Positions 9,852 through 19,140 of a stretch of DNA of 29,154 bases are shown here, piece by piece. The notes under the pieces are model-generated. The model was given only the letters and a program-made list of their open reading frames with translations, was not told where the DNA came from and made no database searches. Position 1 is the first letter of the stretch. Every line of letters starts with the position of its first letter. Made by a program: the position numbers and the translations under genes. Where the stretch lies: positions 2,827,454 through 2,856,607 of the forward strand of contig BFEA01000088.1 of the NCBI GenBank assembly GCA_003427395.1. The letters are read 5' to 3'. Source of the stretch: Chara braunii. Taxonomy: Eukaryota > Streptophyta > Charophyceae > Charales > Characeae.

Positions 9852-10208
9852 TGCGTGGACCCACCAAAACACTTCAAGCCTCACTGTTGTCGATGTCCTT
9901 CTCAGCACGTACTCATAGATCACAAGCAAGTGCATCAATAAAAGCCAGAATCCTCTTAATCCTACTTAATCAGAAAAAAAAAACTCTGGTCGGCGGCCAC
10001 GCCGACTCTTCAATCATTAACAAATAAAAATCACGTGCGCCTTAAATTTGCCCGCCCACACACTTTCTACTGTACTCAACTATCCAGTCAACGTAAACCA
10101 CAAACACCTTTGTGCCTCGCACGACATGTTTAAACTTTAATCCAAACCTATTTTCTGCCAATTGCAAAAACCACGGTGGATACCCTCGTAAGGGTATTCG
10201 CACCGACA
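9852..10208 (-). repeat. LTR, family X, copy B
   Basis: This is the same family as copy A, sharing AAGCCTCACTGTTGTCGA, CACGCCGACTC-like sequence, AATCACGTGCGCCT, CCAGTCAACGTAAACCAC and the terminal palindrome. On the minus strand it starts TGTCGGTGCG at 10208. Directly to the right lies the giant-repeat element instead of an interior. One reading is that copy B is the 3' LTR of the element whose interior resumes at 22558. The other is that it is a solo LTR or the partner of copy A. Confidence 0.6.
10180..10197. other. Conserved palindrome, LTR copy B
   Basis: ATACCCTCGTAAGGGTAT is at the same distance (11 bp) from the LTR end as in copy A. One central change (TTGT to TCGT) breaks the outer loop pair but keeps the ATACCCT/AGGGTAT arms. 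Confidence 0.7.
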
Positions 10209-10210
10209 AC
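10206..10210. repeat. Candidate target-site duplication, left
   Basis: ACAAC here matches ACAAC at 22558-22562. Joining the two flanks restores a polypurine-tract/LTR junction like that of element 1. Five bases is the usual duplication length for LTR retrotransposons. Confidence 0.45.
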
Positions 10211-10430
10211 GCGATTGCTAGCAGCCACGCGATTCAAGGCCTAAATGATCCAGAACCAATGACCACGTTAGGGTTGCCGCTGCGGCCCGATGAAATAAAG
10301 GCCACGACCGCCTAAAAATGTTTATCTCTCTAGGTCCGCATGTGGGGTTTGAGTCCGTGCAGATGGTCTAGAACATTGCCTACTAAGTTGGGTGCTCGCC
10401 CAGTTAAAAGACGAGCGGCTGACCACACAA

Positions 10431-10465
10431 GGTAGGCGGAGCCTACCATACCGCCAAAGGGCGGT
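10431..10465 (+). other. Two adjacent hairpins in giant repeat copy 1
   Basis: GGTAGGC-GGA-GCCTACC (10431-10447) is a perfect 7-bp stem with a 3-nt loop. ACCGCC-AAAG-GGCGGT (10450-10465) is a perfect 6-bp stem with a 4-nt loop. Copy 2 has the second as ACCACC-AAAG-GGTGGT (16984-16999), where a G:C pair has become A:T by two changes while pairing is kept. Confidence 0.75.
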
Positions 10466-10793
10466 TCTGTGGGTGAAGGGCACTTCATAAGGAAGACCGC
10501 TCCCACTTTTTTCGAAGTAGGAGTTAGCCCAGTCGGAAAACGCGTCAGCCTGATACACCATGAGTACTGGGATCAAGGCCAGAATGTCGCTGGGCTAGCT
10601 CTTTTTGACGAGAGCAGCCCAGTCAACATCGTCATGGCGCGGTCGATTTCCAATCGCGTGATTTTCTCATCTCGTGGCCGAAATTTGCCGTGCACGTGCA
10701 ATGGCCTTCGGGATTCGAAGTCAGGTATGTATTTCAACGTTCGTGGGTTCCCCACGACGCGATAGGACGTTGGCATAAGCCAACGGAGATTCG

Positions 10794-10924
10794 AAAAAAA
10801 AAAAAAAAAACTAAAACTAAACTGATAGCGACGCGCCAGATGGCGCAGTCCGAAGTGAGTGGGGCGTTAAGACCCCAGTAGCCAACGGTGCCCGTTCTGA
10901 ACGGGCAACCGTTTTAATGGTAAG

Positions 10925-10950
<26 letters not shown>
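10794..10950. repeat. Poly(A) and poly(T) tracts
   Basis: A17 at 10794-10810 and a T run at about 10925-10950 surround the hairpin at 10884-10913. Copy 2 has the same arrangement, with an assembly gap at the poly(A) tract. Confidence 0.85.
10884..10913 (+). other. Long hairpin, 14-bp stem with one bulge
   Basis: AACGGTGCCCGTTC pairs with GAACGGGCAaCCGTT around a single loop base, with one bulged A. The copy 2 version (17553-17582) keeps the stem with one internal mismatch and a G bulge. The loop is so short that in DNA it is nearly a palindrome, so it may act as a cruciform or dyad binding site instead of an RNA structure. A GTAAGT splice-donor-like motif follows at 10920. Confidence 0.75.
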
Positions 10951-10955
<5 letters not shown>

Positions 10956-11054
10956 TAGATTTTCTTAGGTTTTCTTTATTTAGATTGTCCTTAGATTCTT
11001 TAGATTTTTTTTATTTTATTTTCTTTTCCTTTCTGTGCGTGAATTTTCTGAAGT

Positions 11055-11078
11055 ACCCGTCCGTTTCTACGAACGGAT
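11055..11078 (+). other. Eroded hairpin, copy 1
   Basis: This is the counterpart of the perfect ACCCGTTCGTT-TC-AACGAACGGGT hairpin at 17740-17763. Copy 1 carries several stem changes, leaving part of the arms paired. Confidence 0.6.
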
Positions 11079-11211
11079 TGACTTCCCATCAATAAGATGG
11101 GCAAAATCGTATGGATCTGCTGCAAAATTGCGGCTACATCCGGGTTTTGGGTTTTGGGGACCCTGTAGTTGAGTTATGAGGGGCGCTTCGCACGCTTTGG
11201 GATGGTTCCAA

Positions 11212-11212
<1 letters not shown>

Positions 11213-11252
<40 letters not shown>
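11213..11252. repeat. (GA)n microsatellite, copy 1
   Basis: An uninterrupted AG/GA run of about 40 bp. In copy 2 the same site is shorter and interrupted (about 17900-17928), as expected from slippage. Confidence 0.95.
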
Positions 11253-11254
<2 letters not shown>

Positions 11255-11319
11255 ATGGGCCGTGTGCCTGTATCGGGCGCCTATGTGGACCAGATACGGG
11301 CGCAGGCAGAGGGAGACAA

Positions 11320-11372
11320 ACCCCTTTCAGCTTGACTCTAGTTCATCTCTGAGAAATGACTTGAGAGGGGGT
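11320..11372 (+). pseudogene. 25S rRNA fragment embedded in giant repeat, copy 1
   Basis: The run AGCTTGACTCTAGTTCATCT followed by CTGAGAAATGACTTGAGAGG is close to the large-subunit rRNA segment that starts GAAGACCCTGTTGAGCTTGA and continues through GAAATGACTTGAGAGGTGTA (domain V, near the L1-stalk region, from memory). The preceding ACAAACCCCTTTC resembles AAGACCCTGTTG. Copy 2 keeps the same segment, so it was present before the copies separated. Outside about 53 bp the similarity stops. Divergence from the functional rRNA is clear, for example TTCATCTCTGA for TCCGACTTTGT. Confidence 0.75.
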
Positions 11373-11402
11373 GGCTGCTCATTTTTGAAAACGAGCTGCC
11401 AC
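11371..11402 (+). other. Hairpin directly after the rRNA-like segment
   Basis: GTGGC-T-GCTC pairs with GAGC-T-GCCAC around an A/T-rich loop that can extend the stem. In copy 2 (18046-18077) the outer GTGGC/GCCAC is identical and the inner stem has become CGTTTT/AAAACG. The structure is kept although the inner bases differ. Confidence 0.65.
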
Positions 11403-11550
11403 CTACACAAAAAAACGAGGGAAAAAGAAAGACGAAGAAAGAAAAAAAAAAAAAAAAAGGAAATAATAATAATAGTAAAAACGGTCGCGAATATGGTCGC
11501 GGTCCCGGAACAGGTGCAAACCCGGAAGTTTTTAGGGGTTGATGGGACTT

Positions 11551-11601
11551 CGCCTGTTCGTTTTGAACAGGCGGCAGTAAAATGGCTGGGTACAGCCATT
11601 T
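11551..11601 (+). other. Two perfect hairpins in tandem
   Basis: CGCCTGTTC-GTTTT-GAACAGGCG (11551-11573) and AAATGGCTG-GGTA-CAGCCATTT (11580-11601) are both perfect 9-bp stems. In copy 2 the first keeps eight pairs (18226-18248) and the second is damaged by changes on both arms (GACTG and CATCA). Confidence 0.8.
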
Positions 11602-11780
11602 CCAGGAGCACCTAGCCTGGGAAAACGGCCAGGTACTTCTAAGGATTGAAGAACTTGGTTCTCCTGGGGCAGAACCAAGGCACTAAGCTCGTGACCATCG
11701 ATTTAGATCGAGGGTCGGGAGCAACCATGAATTTTTGCCTGGCTGTGGACAAAGCAGCTGCCCACATGCCTTCGGCTAGC

Positions 11781-11788
11781 TATAAAAG
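11781..11788 (+). promoter_or_regulatory. TATA box, putative LTR promoter
   Basis: TATAAAAG stands in GGCTAGCTATAAAAGCC, about 1.57 kb into the repeat. A start about 30 bp downstream would fall near 11812-11820. Copy 2 has TACAAAAG at 18456-18463, a weaker box. This is a motif call only. Confidence 0.5.
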
Positions 11789-12316
11789 CCAGCTTCCCAC
11801 CCAGCAGCCTCACACTTGTGACAGTGTTGCTGGGGCATTCACTTGAGCGAATTTTGGCTGGTTGCTGCATGCTGCTGGAAAGGGGCGATGTTGCCGGTGG
11901 AGGTGTTGCTGGTGGAGTGGAGGTCTGCAAAGAGCAGGAGGAGGACAGGACAAGGACGGCTATAGCCAAGGGTTGGCGGCTCTGTCCCACCCTTGTGCTA
12001 GTGTTGTGGCCGACGAGCTGCTTAAGAGTCTGGATGCTGTGGCAAGCGACACCTATTTTAGTGGGGTAGTGTTGGCGAACTGTCGCCGCGACACCAAGAC
12101 CTTCCTACAGGCAGGTGCTGCGCGGCAATCATGGCGTCGGCAGCGATTGTTGGAAAGGTGGAGGGAAGGTGTTGTTCATTTAACGCAGCGTCGGCGGCCA
12201 TTTTCTGTAAGGTGTGGGGGTTATGCTGCACATGGCAGCTCTAATTGAAAAAGTGTTAGGGAGATGCTGTGCGATTTTTGCGGAGGTGACGGTTTTTTGT
12301 TGATGTACTGTGGGAG

Positions 12317-12450
12317 CACTGCTAAAATTTTTTCGGCGGCAGTTGTGATTTTATTGGCAGTGACGCAGAAGCGCTGCCGAATTTTTGTGGCAGTAACACT
12401 GATTTTAACGGCAGTGGTGCGAAAGCGCTGCTGTTTTTTCGCGGCGGTGG
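12317..12450 (+). repeat. 54-bp minisatellite, copy 1
   Basis: About 2.5 units start near 12317, 12371 and 12425 with GCGCTGCCGAATTTTTGTGG-like sequence and alternate GGCGGCAG/GGCAGTG segments. The repeat number and phase match copy 2 (18990-19140). Confidence 0.75.
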
Positions 12451-13587
12451 CGACAATGACACTTTGATGGATGGGGGTGCTGCCGAACCATTGGCGTGGT
12501 GGCATCAAGGTCTCCCTAAGGGGAGGTGCTGACCGTTTGGCGGCACGACAATGACGATGTTTTTTTTTGTGAGGTTACGCTAATAAAAATTTGGTACGGC
12601 TGCAGCAACACTTCGGAAGGAACTGTTGCTAATGTTTTTTCGCACGGCGGCGTGGTTGCGGTTTTGACGGCGCGACGAGCGGCAGATCCGCTCTTTATTT
12701 TTTTTGTGGTGTGCGGTAACTATGGTGGATTCTAATGGGGCCCAGGGGTTGGCCTAACGCTGATGCACGTTGGGATTGTGCAGTAGCGATGCGTGGGCCG
12801 ACGGTGTGAAGGTGGCACGGAGTGAGTGCTTGCGGCAGCGGCCATTGGAGTTGTGGCACTCGAAGTTTGCATCGGAAGGACATTTTTATTTTTTTGGGGC
12901 TTGTGGCACATGCGGTTTTCAGCCACGGTCACCTTTATTTTTTTCGTGGCGCTCGGTGCAAGCAGGATTTGAGTTTGGGACCATCCATTGATGCGGCAGT
13001 AGCATGAGACCGTCTAGGACCATTTTGGGACTAGGTTGGACTGGTTGTTGAGATCGAGACCGACATGTTGGTGTGATTATTGTGAGCGAACGTGTTGGGA
13101 GGCAGCGAGGGTCGTCATTCAGGTGAAAGGCTACAACTAATGAGTTGTGTACCGCATATTTTTCTACAGCGGTTATTTTCCTTTGATTGATTTATTACTC
13201 GTTTTTCTTGAGTGAGCAAGATATAAACTTCACTTAAGGTCAGTCGGTTGAATGACTAAGGCTTTCCTTAACACCTGTGTGAACCCACACTTTGCTTGAC
13301 CCTGTTGTTTTGAACGTTCGAAAGAAAAGCTAGAGAAAGTTGTGCGAGTCGTGCATATAAATGAGAAGGTCTGACGTGAGTCTGGGATTGTACTGTTTTC
13401 TTTTGAACTTCTTTTTTAAGCATGTTATGAAGGTAGGTAGAAGGATGCTTACAAAGGAGATTGATTATGCCTATTGAGATGAAAGAATGGATTGTCTTCT
13501 TTCTACCTTTCACCTGTCTGCTTATCAAAAAAACTTGTTGTTTTAAAAAAAAATACTGAGCATGTGTTGTAGAAAGAATTTGATTGA

Positions 13588-13593
13588 AATAAA
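13588..13593 (+). terminator. AATAAA poly(A) signal candidate, copy 1
   Basis: AATAAA is also kept at the equivalent place in copy 2 (20252-20257), in a region that is otherwise changing. It could end the R region of the LTR transcript. The motif alone is weak in AT-rich DNA. Confidence 0.3.
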
Positions 13594-14624
13594 GCAGTCA
13601 AGGTCAAATGGACCTAGGTTTTCAGATAATTGCCAATTATATCCCGAATGACCTTATCTGCTTGTATTTGTCCAAACGATTTTTATTTTTTATTCTCCTT
13701 CGATTTCTTTTCGTCCAAGCTACCCTGAACTCAGGAGAAATAAGAATAACTGAAAGCTACTTGCAATTGACACATCTTATACCTCTACGAAGTATATGGG
13801 ACGGGGGTTCGTTGCTTTAGGAGGCGACCCCGTTATCAACCCAGACTGGACCGTTCTACGGGGGGGTATTTGTCAATTCGGTGGAGACGGTCCGATTTCT
13901 GATATCCGAGTCTTGTGCTCGGACGAGGAGGAGGAGTACCCAAGACCACTTCCTAGAGGAAGAGGCATGCAACACTTCAAGCAATGCCTCTGATCAAGAA
14001 TCATTCGCAAAGTAGTTTGTCATCTAATAAGATTGAGAAAGTATGAAGACAAGTGTGCATACATAATAGTAGGTTGGCGGTAGACAGGAATGAATGACTT
14101 TGGCAACGCGTCTCATCAAGTCAAAACTAAGGCAGCCGATAACCTTGTCAGTTGCATCATTATTATTGTTGGTAACCAACTTATTATTGACGGCTGTATG
14201 ATTGTTTTGTGAATTCGACCCGGGGTGGTCGGATTTTATTTTGAACTTGTGTTATTGGATGTATCAAATGAAGGTTGTGATTCTCCCAGTTATCATTTCA
14301 GATTGGATATGTTTCTGTCGATTACGGTCGATTTCTTTTGATGTAATTATATGTGGATATTGCAACTTCCTTTTTACCGTGTGTCTAAAGGGACTAGGAT
14401 AAATATTTGGGTTTCACGCTTGGTTGAGACCGTCCTAGTCGACCAACGTTTACTCCGTACCTAGGAGATCAGCGCCCTAGGAACGGACGACGCTCGGGTC
14501 CGCTTGACGTTAACCAAACGTATCTAAACTATAGCGAAACAAACAAACGTCCTCGGTCGGCCTACCTCTGCAATTACATTATAAAAGTCTTCGCATGTGG
14601 GTCGGTAGCTCGGTAGGGATACGC

Positions 14625-14652
14625 CCCTAAGGGTGGTGACAACCCCTTAGGG
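14625..14652 (+). other. Strong hairpin near 3' end of giant repeat
   Basis: CCCTAAGGG and CCCTTAGGG form a perfect 9-bp stem around a 10-nt loop (TGGTGACAAC). Each arm is also close to a palindrome. Copy 2 keeps it with one terminal change (21291-21318). Four bases later AAG|GTAAGT matches the splice-donor consensus in both copies (GTAAGT at 14656 and 21322). Confidence 0.7.
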
Positions 14653-14887
14653 AAGGTAAGTTTGTGCCCGCCGGAACCTATCCTGTCGTAGGGGACCGTG
14701 GGATGTACAGTTGGCGCACCCGGCTAGAGCGGTGAAGGAACGACGTGACCCCGACCGTCTCGGTGGCTCGCATGATGTGTTGTGTTGTTCCTAAGTTGTA
14801 TCTTGTTTTGTTTTGTTTATCTCCTGCGTGACATGGCCGAGAGGGTTCTCGCCTTTGCCAAAAAGGCAGGAGCCGATGCGCTCGACA

Positions 14888-14911
14888 GGTGACGTCATTG
14901 CCGGGGACAAC
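14888..14911 (+). promoter_or_regulatory. Possible primer-binding site
   Basis: The first bases after the CA end are GGTGACGTCATTGCCGGGGA. The TTGCCGGGGA part equals the complement of the 3' region of plant tRNA-Asp as I recall it, but the acceptor part fits only with gaps. It is a candidate, not a clear site. A poor site would be consistent with an old or defective element. Confidence 0.3.
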
Positions 14912-16104
14912 AGACGGGGATAACGACCAACTACCGTTGTCCCTATTCGAGTTATTGTGTTGTGAGTTACCGTTTTCATGTGTGATATTTAATCGTATCG
15001 TTTGTCAAGAACCTTGACGTATTATTTTAGTAAGTTATTATTGATTGGAACTATATTTAAATGTTGTCAACCAAACGTTGGTTTCCTTTTTATATTGTTT
15101 AGCAGATTTGTTTAGTCATATATCTGATATTGAAATAATGTATATTTTGATTGATCAGTTTACTCGGACTCCCATTCATTTCGAGATTATCTGTTTTAGT
15201 GATGCACTTTTATGGTTGAAGGCATCTGAACTACTATTGATAATTATTTTGTTTGGATCATTGTGAAATTTCATGTAAAAGTTTTTGTTGTAAGTTATAT
15301 TGTTGTTTTTGAATATTTTTGAAGTCAGTTTTGAACGCGTTATCATGTCACAAAAAAATTCTGATGGATTTGTGAGCTCTATAATTGATAGTGAGGCCTG
15401 CGCCGGAGTTATACTCCTGGTCCATAGTGGGATGTTGTCTTCTAATTCCTATGTGGTTTAAGGGAGGGAGACTACACTATCACTAAAAGGGAAGAAGGTG
15501 TTGAGGTTTTGTTAAGACGTTGTATGTCGCGGTAGGCGACTATTATTTGTCGTGGGGGAAGGAGTGATCACCTAACCTTGTTTCAAACGTAGTGACTTTA
15601 TTTCTATAACCGGAGTCTAATCAACCTCGATTGTATGAGTTGGGGCTGTTCCACTCTATGTACAGGGGATTGATAGGGTTTCAGTATTGGAATCGGAGGA
15701 AATGTGGTGGGGCAAAAATCTAAAGCGGGGCTTGATGTCGAGATGTTATCCTTATACGGATTAGACCACTCCTCGACGCATTCACAAGGAGTTCACAAGT
15801 AATGGCCATGATAACTTATGTGAATTGGAATGAGGATCATAACTTGGTTCGATAACTTTGGGCGAATGATTTCTCTCATAAATGGTTGGTTCAGATTTTG
15901 TCTAGGGCGCCCAAGAGGTTAATTATTTCGAAAGAACTGTCACGGGGTTAAACTTGATTTTTTTTAAGTAAATGGATGTATCAACCTTTTTGAAGACTAG
16001 CAGAAAGTTTTTCCGGTACCATTCTGAGATTCTAAATGATTGTTTTGAGTAACCGTCAGTGTGATGATGTTGGGATCATTCTGAAAAAGTTTCTCTGAAT
16101 TGAA

Positions 16105-16315
16105 GGCTTCCAGGGGCTAAACCTGAGTCCAAGTTTTGATAAGGCTTGCCAGAGGCAATATCAGGTATCATTCCATCTACGTATGATTTACAATGATTTA
16201 GGGTTTCTGGAGACTAAATCCAGTTTTTTGTTGTATTAAGTGCAGCTCTTGGAGGCTAAATTCAGTTTTTGTATTAAGTGCAGGCTTCTGGAGGCTAAAT
16301 CCAATTTTGTTGTTG
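16105..16315 (+). repeat. Tandem repeat of about 44 bp
   Basis: Three to four units share GGCTTCTGGAGGCTAAATCC, AGTTTTTG and TTGTATTAAGTGCA. The best copies start near 16203, 16243 and 16282, with a diverged one near 16105 (GGCTTCCAGGGGCTAAACCT). Spacing varies by a few bases. Confidence 0.75.
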
Positions 16316-16460
16316 TACTGTTGTATGTTGGTGGAAACGTTTCGACTTAGTTCCAGACGATTGTTGGAATTATTGTACTGTGACCGTTGCTTTCACATTG
16401 AAATTTTATAAGGATCCTGATTTTTTTTAATGATGAACGTCGTTCTATGGGGTCCGGGAG

Positions 16461-16500
16461 TGTTGTCGGGGCAAATACCCTGACAAGGGTATTTGTCGAG
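16461..16500 (+). other. LTR-X-type palindrome, opposite orientation
   Basis: TGTTGTCGGGGCAAATACCC followed by TGACAAGGGTATTTG matches the minus strand of LTR copies A and B (TGTTGTCGG-GC-AATACCCT). The arms extend to CAAATACCCT/AGGGTATTTG here. Beyond about 40 bp there is no further match to LTR X, so this is either a remnant of an inserted LTR end or an independently kept motif. Confidence 0.65.
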
Positions 16501-16983
16501 GGTTTTCAACGTCAGACGTTGTCCGACTTTTTCGTTGGATTGAACGACCTGATGAGACCGACGTTGCTAAAAGTTTATTCAGACCTGACCTATGACTGAC
16601 AGTCTAAAAGTTTGTGAACGGTAGTCCGGACGCGTGTAGCGTCCGGGGTAACGGATGTGAATGGCAATACTTCGCTTTTGTTGGAGCCGTAGAAGCATGC
16701 GAACATGGGACGCTAAAGTAAACCCTATCTAAAATAATGACACTAGCAGCCTCGTGATTCAGGGCCTAAATGATCCAAAACCAATGACCACGTTAGGGTT
16801 GCGGCCGCGGCCCGATGAAATAAAGGCCACGACCGCCTAAAAATGTTTATCTCTCTAGGTCCGCGTGTGGGGTTTGAGTCCGTGCAGAGGGTATAGAACC
16901 CCAACATTTTGGCCTACTAAGTTGCGTACTCGCCCAGTTGAAAGACGCGCGGCTGGCCACGCAAGGTAGGCGGAGCCTACTGT

Positions 16984-16999
16984 ACCACCAAAGGGTGGT
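16984..16999 (+). other. Hairpin with compensatory change, copy 2
   Basis: ACCACC-AAAG-GGTGGT pairs perfectly. Compared with ACCGCC-AAAG-GGCGGT in copy 1, one pair has switched from G:C to A:T with both partners changed and the loop constant. Confidence 0.75.
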
Positions 17000-17336
17000 T
17001 CTGTAGGTGAAGGGTTCTTCATAAGGAAGATTCCTCCTACTTCTCTCGAAGTAAGAGCTAGCCCAGTTGGAAAACTCGCCAGCCTGATACACCATGAGTA
17101 CTGGGATCGAGGCCAGAACGTCGCTGGGCTAACTCTTTGTAACAAGAGCAGCCCAATCAACATCAGCATGGCGCGGTCGATTTCCGACCGCATAATTTTC
17201 TCATCGCGTGGCCGAAATTTGCCACTCGCATGCAATGGCCTTCAGGATTCGAAGTCATGTCTGTATTTCAACGTTCGTGGGTCCCCCAAGACGCGATAGG
17301 ACCTTTGGCATAAGCCAACAAAGATTCGGAAAAAAA

Positions 17337-17426
17337 NNNNNNNNNNNNNNNNNNNNNNNNNNNNNNNNNNNNNNNNNNNNNNNNNNNNNNNNNNNNNNNN
17401 NNNNNNNNNNNNNNNNNNNNNNNNNN
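17337..17426. other. Assembly gap (90 N) inside poly(A)
   Basis: The run of N lies within A-rich sequence at the position of the copy 1 poly(A) tract. It is probably an estimated gap in a homopolymer that could not be sequenced, so its size should not be trusted. Confidence 0.95.
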
Positions 17427-17462
<36 letters not shown>

Positions 17463-17552
17463 AACAACAACAACAACCACTGAAACGAAACTGATAGCGA
17501 CGCGCTACATGGCGCAGTCCGAAGTGAGTGGGGTGTTAAGACCCCAGTAGCC

Positions 17553-17582
17553 GACGGTGCCGGTTCTGAACGGGCGACCGTT
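17553..17582 (+). other. Counterpart of the bulged hairpin, copy 2
   Basis: GACGGTGCCGGTTC and GAACGGGCGACCGT pair with one internal mismatch and one bulge. The copy 1 version is at 10884-10913. GTAAGT follows at 17589. Confidence 0.65.
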
Positions 17583-17739
17583 TTAATGGTAAGTTTTTTT
17601 ATTTTTTTTATTTTTTTTATTTTTTTTACTTTTTAGATTTTTTTAATTTCTTAGATTTGCTTAGGTTGCCTTTATTTAGATTCTTTAGTTTTTTTTTTTT
17701 TTTTTTCCTTTTCCTTTCTGTTCGTGAATTTCCTGAAGT

Positions 17740-17763
17740 ACCCGTTCGTTTCAACGAACGGGT
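17740..17763 (+). other. Perfect 11-bp hairpin
   Basis: ACCCGTTCGTT, loop TC, AACGAACGGGT. Such a long perfect stem with a 2-nt loop is in effect a palindrome. The copy 1 version (11055-11078) is partly eroded. Confidence 0.8.
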
Positions 17764-17990
17764 TGACTTCCCATCAATAAGATGGGCAAAATCATATGGA
17801 TTTGCCGCCAAAGCGCGGCTACATCCGGGTTTTGGGTTTTGGGGACCCTTAAGTTGAGTTACGAGGGGCGCTTCGCACGCTTTGGGGTGGTTCCAACCAG
17901 AGAGAGAGAAAGAGAGAGAGGGAGAGATCATGGGCCGTGTGCCTGTATCGGGCGCCTATGCGGACCAGATACGGGCGCAGGTAGAGGGAG

Positions 17991-18044
17991 ACAAACCCCT
18001 TTGAGCCTGACTCTAGTTCATCTCTGAGAAATGACTTGAGAGGG
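17991..18044 (+). pseudogene. 25S rRNA fragment embedded in giant repeat, copy 2
   Basis: Same segment as 11320-11372. Here CCTTTGAGC keeps the TTGAGC of functional rRNA where copy 1 has TTCAGC, while copy 1 keeps GCTTGAC where this copy has GCCTGAC. So the ancestor of the two was closer to true 25S rRNA than either copy is now, which supports common descent from rRNA over chance. Confidence 0.75.
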
Positions 18045-18989
18045 GGTGGCTTTTCGTTTTTTAAAACGAGTTGCCACCTACACAGAAAAACGAGGGAAAA
18101 AAAAGAAGAAAGAAAAAAGGAAAAAAAAGGGAAGGAAATAATAATAATAATAATAACGGTCGCGAATATGGTCGTGGCCGCAGAACAGGTGCAGCCTCGG
18201 AAGTTTCTAGGGGTTGATGGGACTTCGCCTGTTCGTTTTGAACAGGCAACAGTAAAATGACTGGGTACATCAATTTCCACGAGCACCTAGCCTCGGAAAA
18301 CGGCCACGTACTTCTAAGGATTGAAGACCTTGGTTCTCGTGGGGCAGAACCAAGGCACTGAGTTTGTGACCATCGATTTAGATTGAGGGTCAGGAGGACC
18401 CGTGAATTTTTGCCTGGCTGTGGGCAAAGCAACTGCCCACATGCCTTCGGCTGGCTACAAAAGCCAACTTCCCACCCAGCAGCCTTACACTTGTTGCAGT
18501 GTTGCTGGGGCATTCACTTGAGTGAATGCTGGCTGGCTGTTGCATGCTGCTGAAGAGGGGTGGTAATGCTGGTGGAGGTGTTGCTAGTGGAGTGGAGGTC
18601 TGCAGAGAGCAGGAGGAGGACAGGCCAGGACGACTATAGCCAAGGGTTGGCAGCTTTGCCCCACCCTTGTGCTAGTACTGTGGCCGACGAGCTGCTTAAG
18701 AGCCCGGATGGTGCGGCAAGCGGCACCTATTTTAATGGGGTTGTGCTGCCGACCTGCCGCCACGACATCAACACTTTTCTACGGGGAGGTGTTGTGCGGC
18801 AATCACGGCGTCAGCAGCGATTGTTGGAGAGCTGGAGGGAAGGTGTTGTTCATTCAACGAGACGTCGGCTGCCATTTTCTATAAGGTGTAGGGATTATGT
18901 TGAACATGGCAGCTATAATTGGAGAAGTGTTGGGGAGATGCTGCACAATTTTTGCGGCGGCAACAAATTTTTGTTTATGTACTGAGGGA

Positions 18990-19140
18990 GCGCTGCTGAA
19001 TTTTTTCGGCGGCAATTGTGATTTTCTTGGCAGTGACGCGGAAGCGCTGCCGGATTTTTATGGCGGCAGCACTGGTTTTAACGGCAGTGGTGTGGAAGCG
19101 CTGCCGGTTTTTCACGGCGGTGGCGGCAATGGCACTTTTA
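18990..19140 (+). repeat. 54-bp minisatellite, copy 2
   Basis: Units start exactly at 18990, 19044 and 19098. Because 54 is a multiple of three, one open frame (18897-19211) would read an 18-residue repeat with ALP-F-GG and N/D-GS motifs. Copy 1 has a stop at the matching place of its first unit, so coding is doubtful. Confidence 0.8.

Larger units (their letters stand above)
10216..14887 (+). repeat. Giant direct repeat, copy 1 (putative 5' LTR)
   Basis: This copy is collinear with 16738-21552 over about 4.7 kb, with frequent substitutions and small indels, so the copies are not recent. In order it holds a hairpin-rich 5' third (10431-11601), poly(A) and poly(T) tracts (10794-10810, 10925-10950), a (GA)n run, a 25S rRNA fragment, a TATA box, a GC-rich segment with a 54-bp minisatellite, an AT-rich segment with AATAAA, and a GC-rich 3' part with a strong hairpin at 14625-14652. 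Open frames inside (148 aa or less) are not conserved as proteins. At 4.7 kb it is long for an LTR but within the range I know for LARD and Ogre-type elements. Confidence 0.75.
14888..16737 (+). other. Non-coding interior between the giant repeats
   Basis: The interior is 1.85 kb, TG-rich, with many stops in all frames and no gag or pol similarity in any listed open frame. It holds a ~44-bp tandem repeat (16105-16315) and a palindrome of the LTR-X type (16461-16500). No clear purine-only tract lies before the second repeat, where a polypurine tract would be expected; AAAATAA is the nearest thing. Confidence 0.5.

Noticed and set aside
11169-11615. 148-aa frame with a long Arg-Glu repeat
   Set aside because: It is the translation of the (GA)n microsatellite and poly(A) tract, and overlaps the 25S rRNA-like segment.
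11646-11820. 5S rRNA in the LTR, as in Cassandra elements
   Set aside because: I looked for the 5S internal promoter motifs and found none; the rRNA-like part is from 25S.
11862-12248. 128-aa frame in giant repeat copy 1 with a similar 141-aa frame at 18560-18985 in copy 2
   Set aside because: Residue identity over the shared part is only about 70% by eye, lower than the DNA similarity suggests under selection for protein, and ends differ. It looks like two frames surviving in a shared repeat.
17208-17483. Open frames spanning the N gap
   Set aside because: They consist mostly of undetermined bases and homopolymer.
17849-18513. Overlapping minus-strand frames of 145 and 150 aa with Phe/Ile/Leu-rich runs that look like membrane segments
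   Set aside because: The hydrophobic runs come from reading A-rich and AAT-repeat DNA on the minus strand, and the frames cross the rRNA-like segment.
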